From: Salinisphaera dokdonensis
GTDB lineage: Bacteria > Pseudomonadota > Gammaproteobacteria > Nevskiales > Salinisphaeraceae
Reading direction: 5' to 3'
Length of the DNA: 64,000 bases
NCBI RefSeq assembly: GCF_040361215.1
Contig: NZ_APND01000003.1
Location: 124,001 to 188,000 of the forward strand
Position 1 is the first letter of the stretch, and the number at the start of each line of letters is the position of its first letter. A program made the translations under genes and the position numbers. The notes under the pieces were generated by a model. The model had not been told where the DNA came from and did not search any database. It saw only the letters and a list, made by a program, of their open reading frames with translations. This document shows positions 43,908 through 52,929 of the stretch, piece by piece.

Positions 43908-45236
43908 CTAGGACTTGTCCGGCGATGATCCGTCATCAGGCTCGGAAGGGTTCGCTCCAGCACTGTCCGAAACGTGGCCGTCCAGAAAATGGGGCGCTTC
44001 GATATATTCTTCGTGACGTGGGTCGAGTTCGAGAATCGCCTGACTTGTGTTGGCCGCGACGATCGTGACGTAACGACCCTGCTCCGCCACCGGCACCGAC
44101 GGTGTGGTGTATCCACGCCAGAAAACGAACAGCGAATAACAGGCGAACACGCCGGCAAGGAACACGAACAGACCGGACGGGCCCAGCGCTTCCATTGCGA
44201 AGGCACCGGCCACCGGGCCGATACAGGTGCCAACGCCATAAGCCAGCAGCAGGCCCGCGCTGGCTGCGATCGGGTCGCCGCTTTCCATGTAGTCGTTGAT
44301 CATCGCCAGGCTGATGGGGTACAGACAGGCGGCGAGGCCAAAAAGCGGCGCCGTCGCGATGTAGAGCAGGCGTACATCGTGCGCGCCGCCCCAGGCGGCC
44401 GCGACACCCGAGAGCGTCGCGACGGTGCTGATCACGCCGATCGTCAGGCGTCGATCGAAATGGTCAGACAACCGCCCCACCGGCCACTGAATCGCCATCG
44501 TCGCCACCACGGCAAATGCCATATAGCGCGACACCTCGCCTAGCGTCATGCCGATACCGTTGGCGTAAACCGGCGCGAGCGTGCTGAAACCGGCAACCAG
44601 CGCGCCGCCGGCGATCCCGCCGAACAGGCCACTCGGCGAGAGCGCGTAGATCTGACGAAACCGCAACCGCTCGGCCGCACCCGGCGCGGGCGCCTCGGAG
44701 CGGGTCAAGGCGAGCGGTACCAGCGACATCACGATCAGCATCGCCACGACACTATAGATCGGATAGTCGTCGGTATCCCCGAGCGAGACCAGATACTGGC
44801 CGAGCGCGGCTGCGAAGAAGAACACCACTTGGTAGATGCCGAGCAGCGCGCCACGTATGGCATGGGTCGCACGCCCGGAAATCCAGCTCTCGAGCACCAT
44901 GATGAGCCCGGCCGCGCAGAAACCCACGAGTACGCGCAAGACCGCCCAAAGCGCGCCGTCGAACAGCATCGGATGAATCAGCGAAGCCGCACAGGCCACG
45001 GCCGCAAAGGCAGAGAAGGAACGCACCTGGCCGACCCGGCGCACAAGAGGCGTCGCGAACAGTGAGCCCAGCACGAAGCCGACGCTGTGACAGCCCAGAA
45101 TCAGGCCGACCTGGGTCGTACTCAGACCGTCCGAGGCGAGCTCGACCGCGACCACGGTCGTAAGCAACGCCGTGCCCGCGATGAACAGCGTGAGGCTTGC
45201 GAACATCGCAGCCAGCGATATAACGACCTGACCCAT
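43908..45236 (-). CDS. MFS transporter (YcaD-like)
   Basis: A 442-residue major facilitator protein with about 12 predicted helices and a hydrophilic C-terminal tail of about 50 residues. The family loop between helices 2 and 3 appears as GSLFATPLVRRVGQVRS, and a second motif lies in RLSDHFDRRLTIG. It resembles YcaD/MFS permeases of unknown substrate. The ATG at 45236 is chosen since GGAGGT sits 7 bp upstream; an in-frame GTG three codons earlier overlaps that site. It stands alone between the FKBP and argG genes. Confidence 0.88.
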   Translation of the reverse strand: MGQVVISLAAMFASLTLFIAGTALLTTVVAVELASDGLSTTQVGLILGCHSVGFVLGSLFATPLVRRVGQVRSFSAFAAVACAASLIHPMLFDGALWAVLRVLVGFCAAGLIMVLESWISGRATHAIRGALLGIYQVVFFFAAALGQYLVSLGDTDDYPIYSVVAMLIVMSLVPLALTRSEAPAPGAAERLRFRQIYALSPSGLFGGIAGGALVAGFSTLAPVYANGIGMTLGEVSRYMAFAVVATMAIQWPVGRLSDHFDRRLTIGVISTVATLSGVAAAWGGAHDVRLLYIATAPLFGLAACLYPISLAMINDYMESGDPIAASAGLLLAYGVGTCIGPVAGAFAMEALGPSGLFVFLAGVFACYSLFVFWRGYTTPSVPVAEQGRYVTIVAANTSQAILELDPRHEEYIEAPHFLDGHVSDSAGANPSEPDDGSSPDKS

Positions 45237-45346
45237 GGCCTGCACCTCCAGCGTGTGACGCTGGCAGAGGCGGAGGCCGCGCGCAAGCGTGTCTTGAGGC
45301 GCAGTATTTTATGCGCGCTCAACGCTTTGCGGTAGCTTTTTCGCTC

Positions 45347-45386
45347 ACAAAAAAGGCGCGTGCGCTTCGCGCGGCACGCGCCTTCG
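45347..45386 (-). terminator. Rho-independent terminator after argG
   Basis: AAGGCGCGTGC and GCACGCGCCTT arms (45353-45384) enclose a CGCGCGAAGC-type loop; on the minus strand the stem is followed by six or more Ts (45348-45354). It lies about 45 bp past the argG stop. Confidence 0.85.
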
Positions 45387-45431
45387 TTTCGGCCAGCCGA
45401 TGCCGGGACAGCCGGGGCCGCCCGCTCGGGG

Positions 45432-46640
45432 TTAGCGCTGCTTGTGCCCCAGACGCAGACGCAGCGCGTTCAGGCGAATGAAGCCGGCCGCGTCCTTCTG
45501 ATCGTAGGCGCCGCGGTCGTCCTCGAAGGTGGCGATCGCTTCGTCGAACAGGCTGTCCTTCTCGGAGGCCCGGCCGACCACGCTCACGCTGCCCTTGTAG
45601 AGCTTCACGCGCACGGTGCCGTTGACATGGCCCTGCGACTTGTCGATCGCGGCCTGCAGCATCTCGCGCTCGGGCGAGAACCAGTAGCCGTTGTAGATGA
45701 GCTTGGCGTAGCGCGGCATCAGCTCGTCCTTGAGATGCGCGGCTTCGCGATCGAGCGTGATGGATTCGATCGCGCGGTGCGCACGCAGCATGACGGTGCC
45801 GCCCGGCGTTTCGTAGCAGCCGCGCGACTTCATGCCCACATAGCGGTTCTCGACGATATCGATACGGCCGATGCCGTGGGCGCCAGCGCGTTCGTTGAGC
45901 TTCGCCAGCACCTGGTACGGGCTCAGCGCTTCGCCGTCGATGGCGACGATATCGCCACGCTCGAAGGTGAGGTCGATTTCCTCAGGTGCATCGGGCGCGT
46001 CTTCCGGCGACACGCTCCATTCCCACATGGAATCCTCGGCCGGCGTCCACGGATCTTCCAGCACGCCGCCTTCATAGGAGATATGCAGCGCGTTGGCGTC
46101 GGTGGAATACGGCGAGCCGCCGTCCGCCTTCTTGCGGATATCGATGCCGTTCTCTTCGGCATAGGCGAGCAGCTTCTCGCGCGAGTTCAGATCCCACTCG
46201 CGCCAGGGGGCGATCACCTGAATGCCCGGCATCAACGCGTAGGCCGACAGCTCGAACCGAACCTGGTCATTGCCCTTGCCGGTGGCGCCGTGGGCGATCG
46301 CATCGGCGCCGGTTTCCTGCGCGATCTCGACCAGCCGCTTGGAGATCAGCGGGCGCGCGATCGAGGTGCCGAGCAGGTATTCGCCTTCATAGATGGCGTT
46401 GGCGCGAAACATCGGATAGACGAAATCCTGCACGAACTCCTCGCGCAGATCGTCGATGAAGACTTCCTTCACGCCCAGCGCTTCAGCCTTCGGTCGAACT
46501 TCGTCGAGTTCCTCGCCCTGTCCGATATCGGCGGTGAAGGTCACCACCTCGCATTGATAGGTGTCCTGCAGCCACTTGAGGATGACCGAGGTATCCAGGC
46601 CGCCCGAATAGGCCAGCACCACTTTCTTGACGTCGCTCAT
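45432..46640 (-). CDS. argG: Argininosuccinate synthase
   Basis: ArgG joins citrulline and aspartate with ATP in arginine synthesis. The 402-residue protein shows the ATP-pyrophosphatase P-loop AYSGGLDTSVIL, the citrulline/aspartate-binding ATGKGNDQVRFEL, and a C-terminal multimerisation region. The ATG at 46640 (MSDVKKVVLAYSGGLD) is the family start; the open frame extends 63 codons upstream without family similarity. A single gene with its own terminator. Confidence 0.97.
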   Translation of the reverse strand: MSDVKKVVLAYSGGLDTSVILKWLQDTYQCEVVTFTADIGQGEELDEVRPKAEALGVKEVFIDDLREEFVQDFVYPMFRANAIYEGEYLLGTSIARPLISKRLVEIAQETGADAIAHGATGKGNDQVRFELSAYALMPGIQVIAPWREWDLNSREKLLAYAEENGIDIRKKADGGSPYSTDANALHISYEGGVLEDPWTPAEDSMWEWSVSPEDAPDAPEEIDLTFERGDIVAIDGEALSPYQVLAKLNERAGAHGIGRIDIVENRYVGMKSRGCYETPGGTVMLRAHRAIESITLDREAAHLKDELMPRYAKLIYNGYWFSPEREMLQAAIDKSQGHVNGTVRVKLYKGSVSVVGRASEKDSLFDEAIATFEDDRGAYDQKDAAGFIRLNALRLRLGHKQR

Positions 46641-46851
46641 ATCTACGTTTGTCAGCTGTTGCGAGGTGAATACGTGAACAAGCCGCGCATTATACGCACG
46701 GCCCCGCCGGCGAGCACGGTGGACCACGGCGTGTCGCGACAGCAGGAAAGGCCGAAGATGCGGCAAACAGCGCATCGCCACGGGGCCGATACGGCGTAAC
46801 CATGGGCATGAGCATCGCCCCCTGCACACGGCAGGCTGCTAGTATCGCGCC

Positions 46852-47520
46852 ATGACAGATCTTGATCCCACCGAAAACGGGCCCGAATCGGGCGTGCCGG
46901 CGATCGCTCAGCGCTTTCGCGGCTTCCTGCCAGTCGTCGTCGATGTCGAAACCGGCGGCTTCAACAACGCCACCGATGCCCTGCTCGAAATCGCCGCCGT
47001 AACCGTCGACTTCAACAGCGACGGCGATCTCGAACTGTGCGAGTCCGTGTCCTATCACGTCGAGCCTTTCGAGGGCGCGAACATCGAGCCGGCCTCGCTC
47101 GAGGTCAACGGCATCGACCCGCACCACCCGCTACGCCCGGCGCTGCCGGAACGCGAAGCGCTGGCGCGCGTGTTCAAGATGATTCGCGCCAGGCTCAAGG
47201 AAACCGGCTGCAAGCGCGCCGTGCTGGTGGGCCACAACGCGCATTTCGATCTCGGCTTTCTCAATGCCGCGATCGAGCGCAGCGGCATCAAGCGCAGCCC
47301 GTTTCATCCCTTTTCCTGTTTCGATACCGCGACCCTTGCCGGCGTGGCACTCGGGCAGACGGTATTGCGGCGGGCAGCCACGGCTGCCGGCATGTCCTGG
47401 GACAACAGCGCTGCGCATTCGGCGCTTTACGACACCGAGCAGACCGCCCGTCTGTTCTGCACGATCGTGAACCGCTTCCGGCCTGTCTACGAGAATATCC
47501 CGCCGCTGCCACAAGAGTAG
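46852..47520 (+). CDS. rnt: Ribonuclease T
   Basis: RNase T is a DEDD-family 3'-5' exonuclease that trims tRNA and stable RNA ends. The 222-residue protein has ExoI VVDVETGGFNNATDALLEIAAV, ExoII around HNAHFDLGFLNAAIERSG, and ExoIII HSALYDTEQTARLF, with the expected acidic residues. It is divergent from argG and upstream of the olsB-like gene. One gene; DNA polymerase III epsilon is excluded by the RNase T specific stretches such as PFHPFSCFDTATL. Confidence 0.93.
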   Translation: MTDLDPTENGPESGVPAIAQRFRGFLPVVVDVETGGFNNATDALLEIAAVTVDFNSDGDLELCESVSYHVEPFEGANIEPASLEVNGIDPHHPLRPALPEREALARVFKMIRARLKETGCKRAVLVGHNAHFDLGFLNAAIERSGIKRSPFHPFSCFDTATLAGVALGQTVLRRAATAAGMSWDNSAAHSALYDTEQTARLFCTIVNRFRPVYENIPPLPQE

Positions 47521-47629
47521 ACGCGCGTGTGACTGGCCGCGCTGTCATGGCGCGGTCATCGAAACATCATCGTTCCTCAATTTTTCCTGCCTAGCCTGCG
47601 CCTGACATCTACCGGCGAAAGGTCATGCC

Positions 47630-48421
47630 ATGGCAGTTGCTGTACGCGCGTTGCGTCTACCCGAAACGGCGCGCACGCCGCGGGTCCGTCTTGCCCGCTC
47701 CAAAGCGGATACCGAAGCCAGTCTGCGGCTGCGCTACCGCGTGTTCGTGGATGAAATGGGCGCTGACATCGACGACTGCGCGGGTGGCCTGGAAACCGAC
47801 GCGTTCGACCGCCACTGCCAGCATCTGCTCGTCCACGACAGCGCGAGCGGCGAGCTGCTTGCCAGTACCCGCCTGCTCGACGGCGATGTGGCTCAACGCC
47901 TCGGCGGCTTCTATTCCGAATCGGAATTCGAGATGGGCGCGGTGCTCGATCGCCCCGGTCGATTTCTGGAACTCGGGCGCACCTGTGTGGCCTCACATGC
48001 GCGCCAGGGTGCGGTGATCGCTGCACTGTGGTCGGGCGTGGGCGCCTTCGTGCGCGAGGGCAATTACTCGCACCTGATGGGTTGCGCTAGCATCGACGCC
48101 CGCGATGGCAGTGATCGCGCACACCGGCTGTTTGCCGGGCTGCGCGGCGCGGAGCTCTCTGACGCGGATGCCCGTGTCGTACCACGCCGTGTGCTGCCCA
48201 GCCCGCGCGGCGAAACATGCCAGTACGCGCGTCCCCCGCTGCTCAAGGCCTATCTGCGTCTGGGCGCGACCGTGGGCGGGGCCCCGTACTGGGACGAAAA
48301 TTTTCATGTCGCGGACTTGTTCATGCATCTGCAAGTCGCTAACTTGTGCCCGCGATATGCGCGACACTTCCTTCACCGCCCCGCCGCGACCGCTGATCGG
48401 TCGCCTCTCGCTGTGCCTTAA
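47630..48421 (+). CDS. Ornithine-acyl-ACP N-acyltransferase-like (OlsB-type GNAT)
   Basis: A 263-residue Acetyltransf_5-type GNAT protein resembling OlsB, which attaches a 3-hydroxyacyl chain to ornithine, the first step of ornithine-lipid synthesis. Recognisable stretches are RLRYRVFVDEMGAD, LLASTRLLDGDVAQ, FLELGRTCVASHARQ and a C-terminal YLRLGATVGGAPYWDENFHVADLFM. The gene overlaps the acyltransferase downstream by 65 bp, the pairing expected for OlsB-OlsA. The alternative is another GNAT hemolysin-like protein; the neighbour supports lipid synthesis. Confidence 0.85.
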   Translation: MAVAVRALRLPETARTPRVRLARSKADTEASLRLRYRVFVDEMGADIDDCAGGLETDAFDRHCQHLLVHDSASGELLASTRLLDGDVAQRLGGFYSESEFEMGAVLDRPGRFLELGRTCVASHARQGAVIAALWSGVGAFVREGNYSHLMGCASIDARDGSDRAHRLFAGLRGAELSDADARVVPRRVLPSPRGETCQYARPPLLKAYLRLGATVGGAPYWDENFHVADLFMHLQVANLCPRYARHFLHRPAATADRSPLAVP

Positions 48422-49181
48422 AGGCCTGCGTCTGGCTGCATTGCTGCTGCTGGGCGTCATCCTGCTGCCCGCCGTTCCACTGATCGGCAACCGATCCTGG
48501 CATCTGGTTCGCTGGTGGCACGGACGCATGCTGCGCGTGCTGAATATCGAAGTGGAGATCGACGGCGAGCTGCCTGTGGGCCCGACGTTGATCGTTGCCA
48601 ATCATTGCTCGTGGCTGGACATCATCGTGCTCGGCCACGCGTTCAATGCATCGTTCGTGTCCAAGGCCGAGATCGGCGGCTGGCCGCTGGTGGGCTCGTT
48701 TGCACGCGCTGCGGGCACGCTATTCCTAGCGCGCGGCGCCGGCAAGACATCCGAGACCTCGGAAAAAATCCGCTCGGTACTGGCCGCCGGGCGTTCGGTG
48801 CTGTTCTTCCCCGAAGGCACGACCACCAGCGACCCCCAGCCCAAGCGTTTTCACGCACGGCTGTTCGCGGCGGCAATCGACGGTGGCTACCCGGTGCTGC
48901 CAGTCGCCCTGCGCTATTGCGACGACACCACTCCGCCGGACATGCATCACGCGCTTGCGCCCTGGGTGAACGAGGCCTCACTCGGGCCGCATTTCAAGGA
49001 TATGTTCCGGGTGCACGATATGCGCGCGCAGCTGCGTCTATGCGCGCCGATCGACCCGCGCGGCTTCGACCGCCGCAGCCTGGCCGAAGCCAGCTACATG
49101 GCGATCAGTCATCGTCAGTCCATGGCGGCGATCAAGGCTCGGCGCGAGGCAGCGGCTCGGCGGCCGCGGTCAGCGGCTTGA
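48357..49181 (+). CDS. Lysophospholipid/1-acylglycerol-type acyltransferase (OlsA-like)
   Basis: A 274-residue PlsC-family acyltransferase with an N-terminal membrane helix (LRLAALLLLGVILLPAV). The HX4D motif is NHCSWLD, with FPEGTT further on and VLPVALRY near the end. With the OlsB-like gene directly upstream (overlap 65 bp), the likely reaction is O-acylation of lyso-ornithine lipid, though phosphatidic acid synthesis cannot be excluded. The ATG at 48357 (MRDTSFTAPPRPL) is used. Its 3' end overlaps the convergent depolymerase gene by 50 bp. Confidence 0.87.
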   Translation: MRDTSFTAPPRPLIGRLSLCLKGLRLAALLLLGVILLPAVPLIGNRSWHLVRWWHGRMLRVLNIEVEIDGELPVGPTLIVANHCSWLDIIVLGHAFNASFVSKAEIGGWPLVGSFARAAGTLFLARGAGKTSETSEKIRSVLAAGRSVLFFPEGTTTSDPQPKRFHARLFAAAIDGGYPVLPVALRYCDDTTPPDMHHALAPWVNEASLGPHFKDMFRVHDMRAQLRLCAPIDPRGFDRRSLAEASYMAISHRQSMAAIKARREAAARRPRSAA

Positions 49182-50118
49182 GCAAGCCGTCAGGCGCCAG
49201 ATTCTGCGCCGCGTAGTAGTCCTGCCCATCAGTGCCATCGTAGCGGCGCTCGTTGATGAAGCGCTTGATCACCGCCGCGCTTTCGTTGGCCCGCACCAGC
49301 AGGAACAGATGCCCGCCGCCGCGCACGATGTGAAGATAGGACTTCGGGATCAGCCAGTAAAGCAGACGGATGTTGACCAGCGGCATCACCGGGTCATCGT
49401 CGCCGCCCATGATCAGCGTCGGGCAGCGCAGCCGGTGCAGGCGATGCACGCTGGTCCAGCCCAGCCCGGCGAGCAGCTGGTTGATATAGCCACGCTTGGA
49501 CGGATCGGGTGAGAAATGGCCGTTGCGCTCGAGCAGTTCCGGGCGCCGGCGCATGAGCCCGCCGTAGAGCGCGGGCGCAAGCTGGGCCAGCGTTTCGTTC
49601 TTCTGGAAGCGGCGCGCATTGGTCAGTCGCTTGAGCACATTCGAGCGCGCCGGCAACGCCAGCATGCCGGTAGACGTGGCCGCGAGAACCAGCCGGTTCG
49701 TGCGTTCCGAAAAATCGAGCGCGAACTGCTGGGCCAGCGCGCCACCCCAGGACACCCCGGCGACGTTCACTGGCATGTCGTAGCCGAGCCGGTCGAGCAG
49801 CTTGGACGACAGCTTGGCCAGCCAGCGATAGCGATGCGGCAGGTTCAAGGCGGGTGAGTCGCCCGCTCCGGGCATGTCGAACACGATGACCTCGACATCG
49901 TCGAGCGCGTTGATCAGCGGCAGGGTCATATCGAGATTGGCGCCGATGCCATTGAACAGCAGCATGGGCCGTCCGCGCCCGCGCCGCACGCCGACACGCA
50001 GGCGCACGCCGTCCACATCGACAAACTCGACGTGCATCCGCGTGCGCCGGCGCAATACGCTCAGGCTGGGCGGCAGGCTGGGTCGCAATGCCGACTTATC
50101 CGCGACGACCGCGCTCAC
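49132..50118 (-). CDS. phaZ: Intracellular PHA depolymerase (PhaZ, mcl type)
   Basis: A 328-residue alpha/beta hydrolase of the intracellular medium-chain PHA depolymerase type, which releases hydroxyacyl units from storage granules. It has the lipase box GVSWGG with nucleophile Ser123, an acid in GGDDDPVMP and a catalytic His in VRGGGHLFLL. Family stretches are LLFNGIGANLDM and GGALAQQFALDFSERTNRLVLAATSTG. It starts at a GTG with AGGA 6 bp upstream. The last 50 bp overlap the convergent olsA-like gene. Co-oriented with a related inactive-looking protein and PHA synthase upstream. Confidence 0.88.
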   Translation of the reverse strand: MSAVVADKSALRPSLPPSLSVLRRRTRMHVEFVDVDGVRLRVGVRRGRGRPMLLFNGIGANLDMTLPLINALDDVEVIVFDMPGAGDSPALNLPHRYRWLAKLSSKLLDRLGYDMPVNVAGVSWGGALAQQFALDFSERTNRLVLAATSTGMLALPARSNVLKRLTNARRFQKNETLAQLAPALYGGLMRRRPELLERNGHFSPDPSKRGYINQLLAGLGWTSVHRLHRLRCPTLIMGGDDDPVMPLVNIRLLYWLIPKSYLHIVRGGGHLFLLVRANESAAVIKRFINERRYDGTDGQDYYAAQNLAPDGLLKPLTAAAEPLPRAEP

Positions 50119-50154
50119 CGTATTCCTCGTGCTTCACTCCCGCTCCTCAGTACG

Positions 50155-50174
50155 TCCCGGGCGCTGGCCCGGGA
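50155..50174 (-). other. Perfect stem-loop between the two depolymerase-like genes
   Basis: TCCCGGGC and GCCCGGGA pair around a 4-base loop, 37 bp upstream of the phaZ start and 60 bp after the end of the preceding gene. No T-run follows, so it is not a clear terminator. It may modulate expression of phaZ relative to the genes upstream. Confidence 0.5.
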
Positions 50175-50232
50175 ACTACGATTTATGCCGCACTGCAATA
50201 TACCGAGTCTTTCACACGGCTGCTTGCCGCGT

Positions 50233-51111
50233 CTAGAACGTACTGTCTTGATCGGCCGCGCTGAGGGCGAATTTAGATTCCAGAAACTCGTCGAGCTCGC
50301 GCACGACTTCGTCGGTACGTTCGAGGGCGAACCAGTGCCCTCCGCCACGAATGATCTTCAGGCGCGCCTGCGGCATCAGCAGCCCGAGTACACGCGCGTT
50401 CACCATCGGCACGATCGCATCGTCGTCACCGGCGATAACGAGCGTTGGCACGTTGAGCCGATGCAACCAGGGCAAGCTGCTGTACCCGGCCAGCGCGTAA
50501 AGCTGTGCGGCATAGCCGCGCCGCGTGGGCGTAGTCGCGCGCGCCATGGCAGTGGCTACTGCCCCGCATTCGTCGTTGCGGCGGCCGCCAAAGACCGTCC
50601 GTGCGTTCTGCCCGTCCGGCGCGACCGCGCTGAGCGCGCCCGGGCGCGCGAGACGCATGAGGCTTGCCACGCGACCAGGAAACATCAGCTGCCCGCTTGA
50701 AGTCGCTGCGAGCACCAGCCGCCGCACCCGGTCGCGGTGATCGTGCGCGAACTGCTGGGCGAGTAGTCCGCCCCAGCCTATGCCCATGATGTCGACGGCA
50801 CCGGTCAGTTCGAGCTGGTCGAGCAGGCCCGCCAGTAGACGCGCAACACCCGACATGCGGCGAATGGAGCGCACGTCTGCCGAAGTGCCGATACCCGGCA
50901 GGTCGAAGCACAGCACCGGGCGATCGAGCGCCGCGACGAAATCATCCAGCACTTCGAGATTGGCCGCGAAATCGTTGCACAAAACCAGCGGCGTACGTGC
51001 ATCGCGGCCCGCGTTAGCACCCTCGTCTGGGCCGGGCGAAAAGACGGTATGCAGCCGTTCGCCGTCGATGGCGACGTGCTCGATAATACGCCCCTCAGAT
51101 TTGGCGGACAT
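50233..51111 (-). CDS. PhaZ-like alpha/beta hydrolase lacking the nucleophile Ser
   Basis: A 292-residue paralogue of the adjacent PHA depolymerase: the two share FNG/CNDFAANLE-type strands, GGLLAQQFAHDHRDRVRRLVLAATSSGQ, an acid in AGDDDAIVP and a His in IRGGGHWFAL. Where PhaZ has GVSWGG, this protein has GIGWGG, with Gly112 (codon GGC at 50776-50778) at the nucleophile position; a single base change from AGC would explain it. It is therefore probably non-catalytic or uses another residue. The ATG at 51111 is chosen; an upstream ATG at 51147 is possible. Its first 17 bp overlap phaC. Confidence 0.85.
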   Translation of the reverse strand: MSAKSEGRIIEHVAIDGERLHTVFSPGPDEGANAGRDARTPLVLCNDFAANLEVLDDFVAALDRPVLCFDLPGIGTSADVRSIRRMSGVARLLAGLLDQLELTGAVDIMGIGWGGLLAQQFAHDHRDRVRRLVLAATSSGQLMFPGRVASLMRLARPGALSAVAPDGQNARTVFGGRRNDECGAVATAMARATTPTRRGYAAQLYALAGYSSLPWLHRLNVPTLVIAGDDDAIVPMVNARVLGLLMPQARLKIIRGGGHWFALERTDEVVRELDEFLESKFALSAADQDSTF

Positions 51112-52801
51112 AGCGTCCCGGGGCAGGTTCGACCGGATCGTAGTCATCGTTGCCGTAGACCGTGGGTGCGGGGATTCGTTCGCCGCCGTGGCTTTCACAC
51201 CAGCGCACCCAGGCCGGCCACCAGGACCCACGCTGCTCGTGAGCGCCCCGTCGCCAGGCCGCCGGGTCGAGGCTGTAGTCGTCGTTCACGTAGAAACGTG
51301 CGTTGTCGTCATCCGGCGGGCACAGGATCGACTGCACATGCCCCGCCGACCCGAGCACGAAGCGCATATTCGAGCGAAACATCTGCATGGATCGATAACA
51401 GGCCTGCCACGGCGTGATGTGATCGCGCGCGCCGGCCACCACGAACACGTCGCGGTCGATCAGCCGGATATCGATATCCACGCCGTCGATAGCGAAATCG
51501 CGGCCGCTGCGCAGCCGGTTGTTGCGATAGATCATCAGCAGGTCGGCATGCAGCGCGGCCGGCAGGCGCGTGGTGTCGCTGTTCCAGTACAGCACGTCGA
51601 AGGCCGGCGGCTCGTTGCCCAGCACGTAGTTGTTGACCACGAAATGCCAGATCAGCTCGTTCGGCCGCAGCCACGCGAAGGTGCGTGCCATGTCGGCGCC
51701 GTCGAGCACACCGGAGAACTGCGAGCGCGCCAGTGCGGCGGTGACGGCAGTCTCGTCAGCCACGCGGGCCAGCCGGCGGCTGCGCGGCGAATCGAGCATC
51801 GTGACCAACAAAGATAGACAAGCGATCTTGTCTTGCTGGCCCTGCCCGGCCAGCCACGCCGCGGTGACCGCGGCCGTCAATCCACCGGCACAGGCGCCGA
51901 GCAGTTTGACCGGCTGTTCGTCAGTGATCTCGCGCACGACTTCGATCGCGCGTGCCGTCGAGCGGACATAGGTCGCCAGATCCCAGTCGCGCTTGGCCGC
52001 GGTGGGATTCCGCCAGGAAATCGCGAACACCTGCTGGCCGGATTCCAGCGCGTGGCGGATAAAGCTCTTCTCGGGCGACAGATCGAGCACGTAGTACTTG
52101 TTGATCTGTGGCGGGCAGACAAGAACCGGCTGGGAATCGACCGTTTCGGTGCGCGGGCTATACTGAATCAGTTCGAAGACTTCGTTACGAAAGATCACCG
52201 CGCCTTCGGTCGTGGCCAGGTTGTGGCCGATACGGAATGCGGTCTTGTCCACTTGCCGGGGCAGGCCACGGTTGTGGCGCAGGTCCTCTAGCACATGGCG
52301 CACGCCGGACACGATCGAACCGCCGCGTGAACGCGCCGCGGCGTCGTAGAAACCCGGATGGGTCACAAAAAGATTCGTCGGCGCGCCGGCAGCGACCAAG
52401 TGCTCGGCCACGAACAGCAGGCGTCGACGCTGGTCGGCGCCTACACGCAGGCCGTGAACCAGTTCGAGCAGCGCGCTGGACCAGGCCAGATAGCCCTGCA
52501 GTACGCGCCGGAACACCGCGTTCTCCTGCCAGGCCGGGTCGGCAAAACGACGGTCGCTCGGATCCGGACGCAGCCGGGAACGGCCTACCGCAATGCGAGC
52601 CATTTCCAGCGACAGACTCGCCTGGGCACGCGCCACGGCTATCGGGTGCGCCGCCAATACCTTGAGCAGTTCGCCGCCCGAAGCGATCGCCTCGCCCCAG
52701 CGCGATCCCACGAATGCATAAGCGCCGGTGAGATCGCGTAGCGCGCGCGGCGAACTGTCGCCGCTGGGGCTTATATCCTGATCGGGGACTGCTGCTTCCA
52801 T
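51095..52801 (-). CDS. phaC: Class II poly(3-hydroxyalkanoate) synthase
   Basis: PhaC polymerises hydroxyacyl-CoA into PHA granules. The 568-residue protein has class II features: PPQINKYYVLDLSPEKSFI, the lipase-like box GACAGG with Cys304, WNSDTTRLPAALH, the acid in VVAGARDHITPWQ, and the His in GSAGHVQSIL. It is about the length of Pseudomonas class II synthases (~560). The PhaZ-like gene overlaps its 3' end by 17 bp, so an operon phaC, PhaZ-like, phaZ is likely. No phaD, phaF or phaI is visible in the window. Confidence 0.93.
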   Translation of the reverse strand: MEAAVPDQDISPSGDSSPRALRDLTGAYAFVGSRWGEAIASGGELLKVLAAHPIAVARAQASLSLEMARIAVGRSRLRPDPSDRRFADPAWQENAVFRRVLQGYLAWSSALLELVHGLRVGADQRRRLLFVAEHLVAAGAPTNLFVTHPGFYDAAARSRGGSIVSGVRHVLEDLRHNRGLPRQVDKTAFRIGHNLATTEGAVIFRNEVFELIQYSPRTETVDSQPVLVCPPQINKYYVLDLSPEKSFIRHALESGQQVFAISWRNPTAAKRDWDLATYVRSTARAIEVVREITDEQPVKLLGACAGGLTAAVTAAWLAGQGQQDKIACLSLLVTMLDSPRSRRLARVADETAVTAALARSQFSGVLDGADMARTFAWLRPNELIWHFVVNNYVLGNEPPAFDVLYWNSDTTRLPAALHADLLMIYRNNRLRSGRDFAIDGVDIDIRLIDRDVFVVAGARDHITPWQACYRSMQMFRSNMRFVLGSAGHVQSILCPPDDDNARFYVNDDYSLDPAAWRRGAHEQRGSWWPAWVRWCESHGGERIPAPTVYGNDDYDPVEPAPGRYVRQI

Positions 52802-52929
52802 AAGGGGTCTGGTGTCAGGGGCCGGTGGGCAAAGCCCTTCGCGACGCGTCTATGGGCGTCAACCATACGAAACGGTATGGTCGACATGGTTACAATGCCG
52901 CTCGACCGACTTCAAGGGCAACTCAACGC

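Noticed and set aside
48105..48356. The extended start of the olsA-like frame.
   Set aside because: The extra 84 codons lie out of frame inside the OlsB-like gene and contain no family sequence; the PlsC domain begins after 48357.
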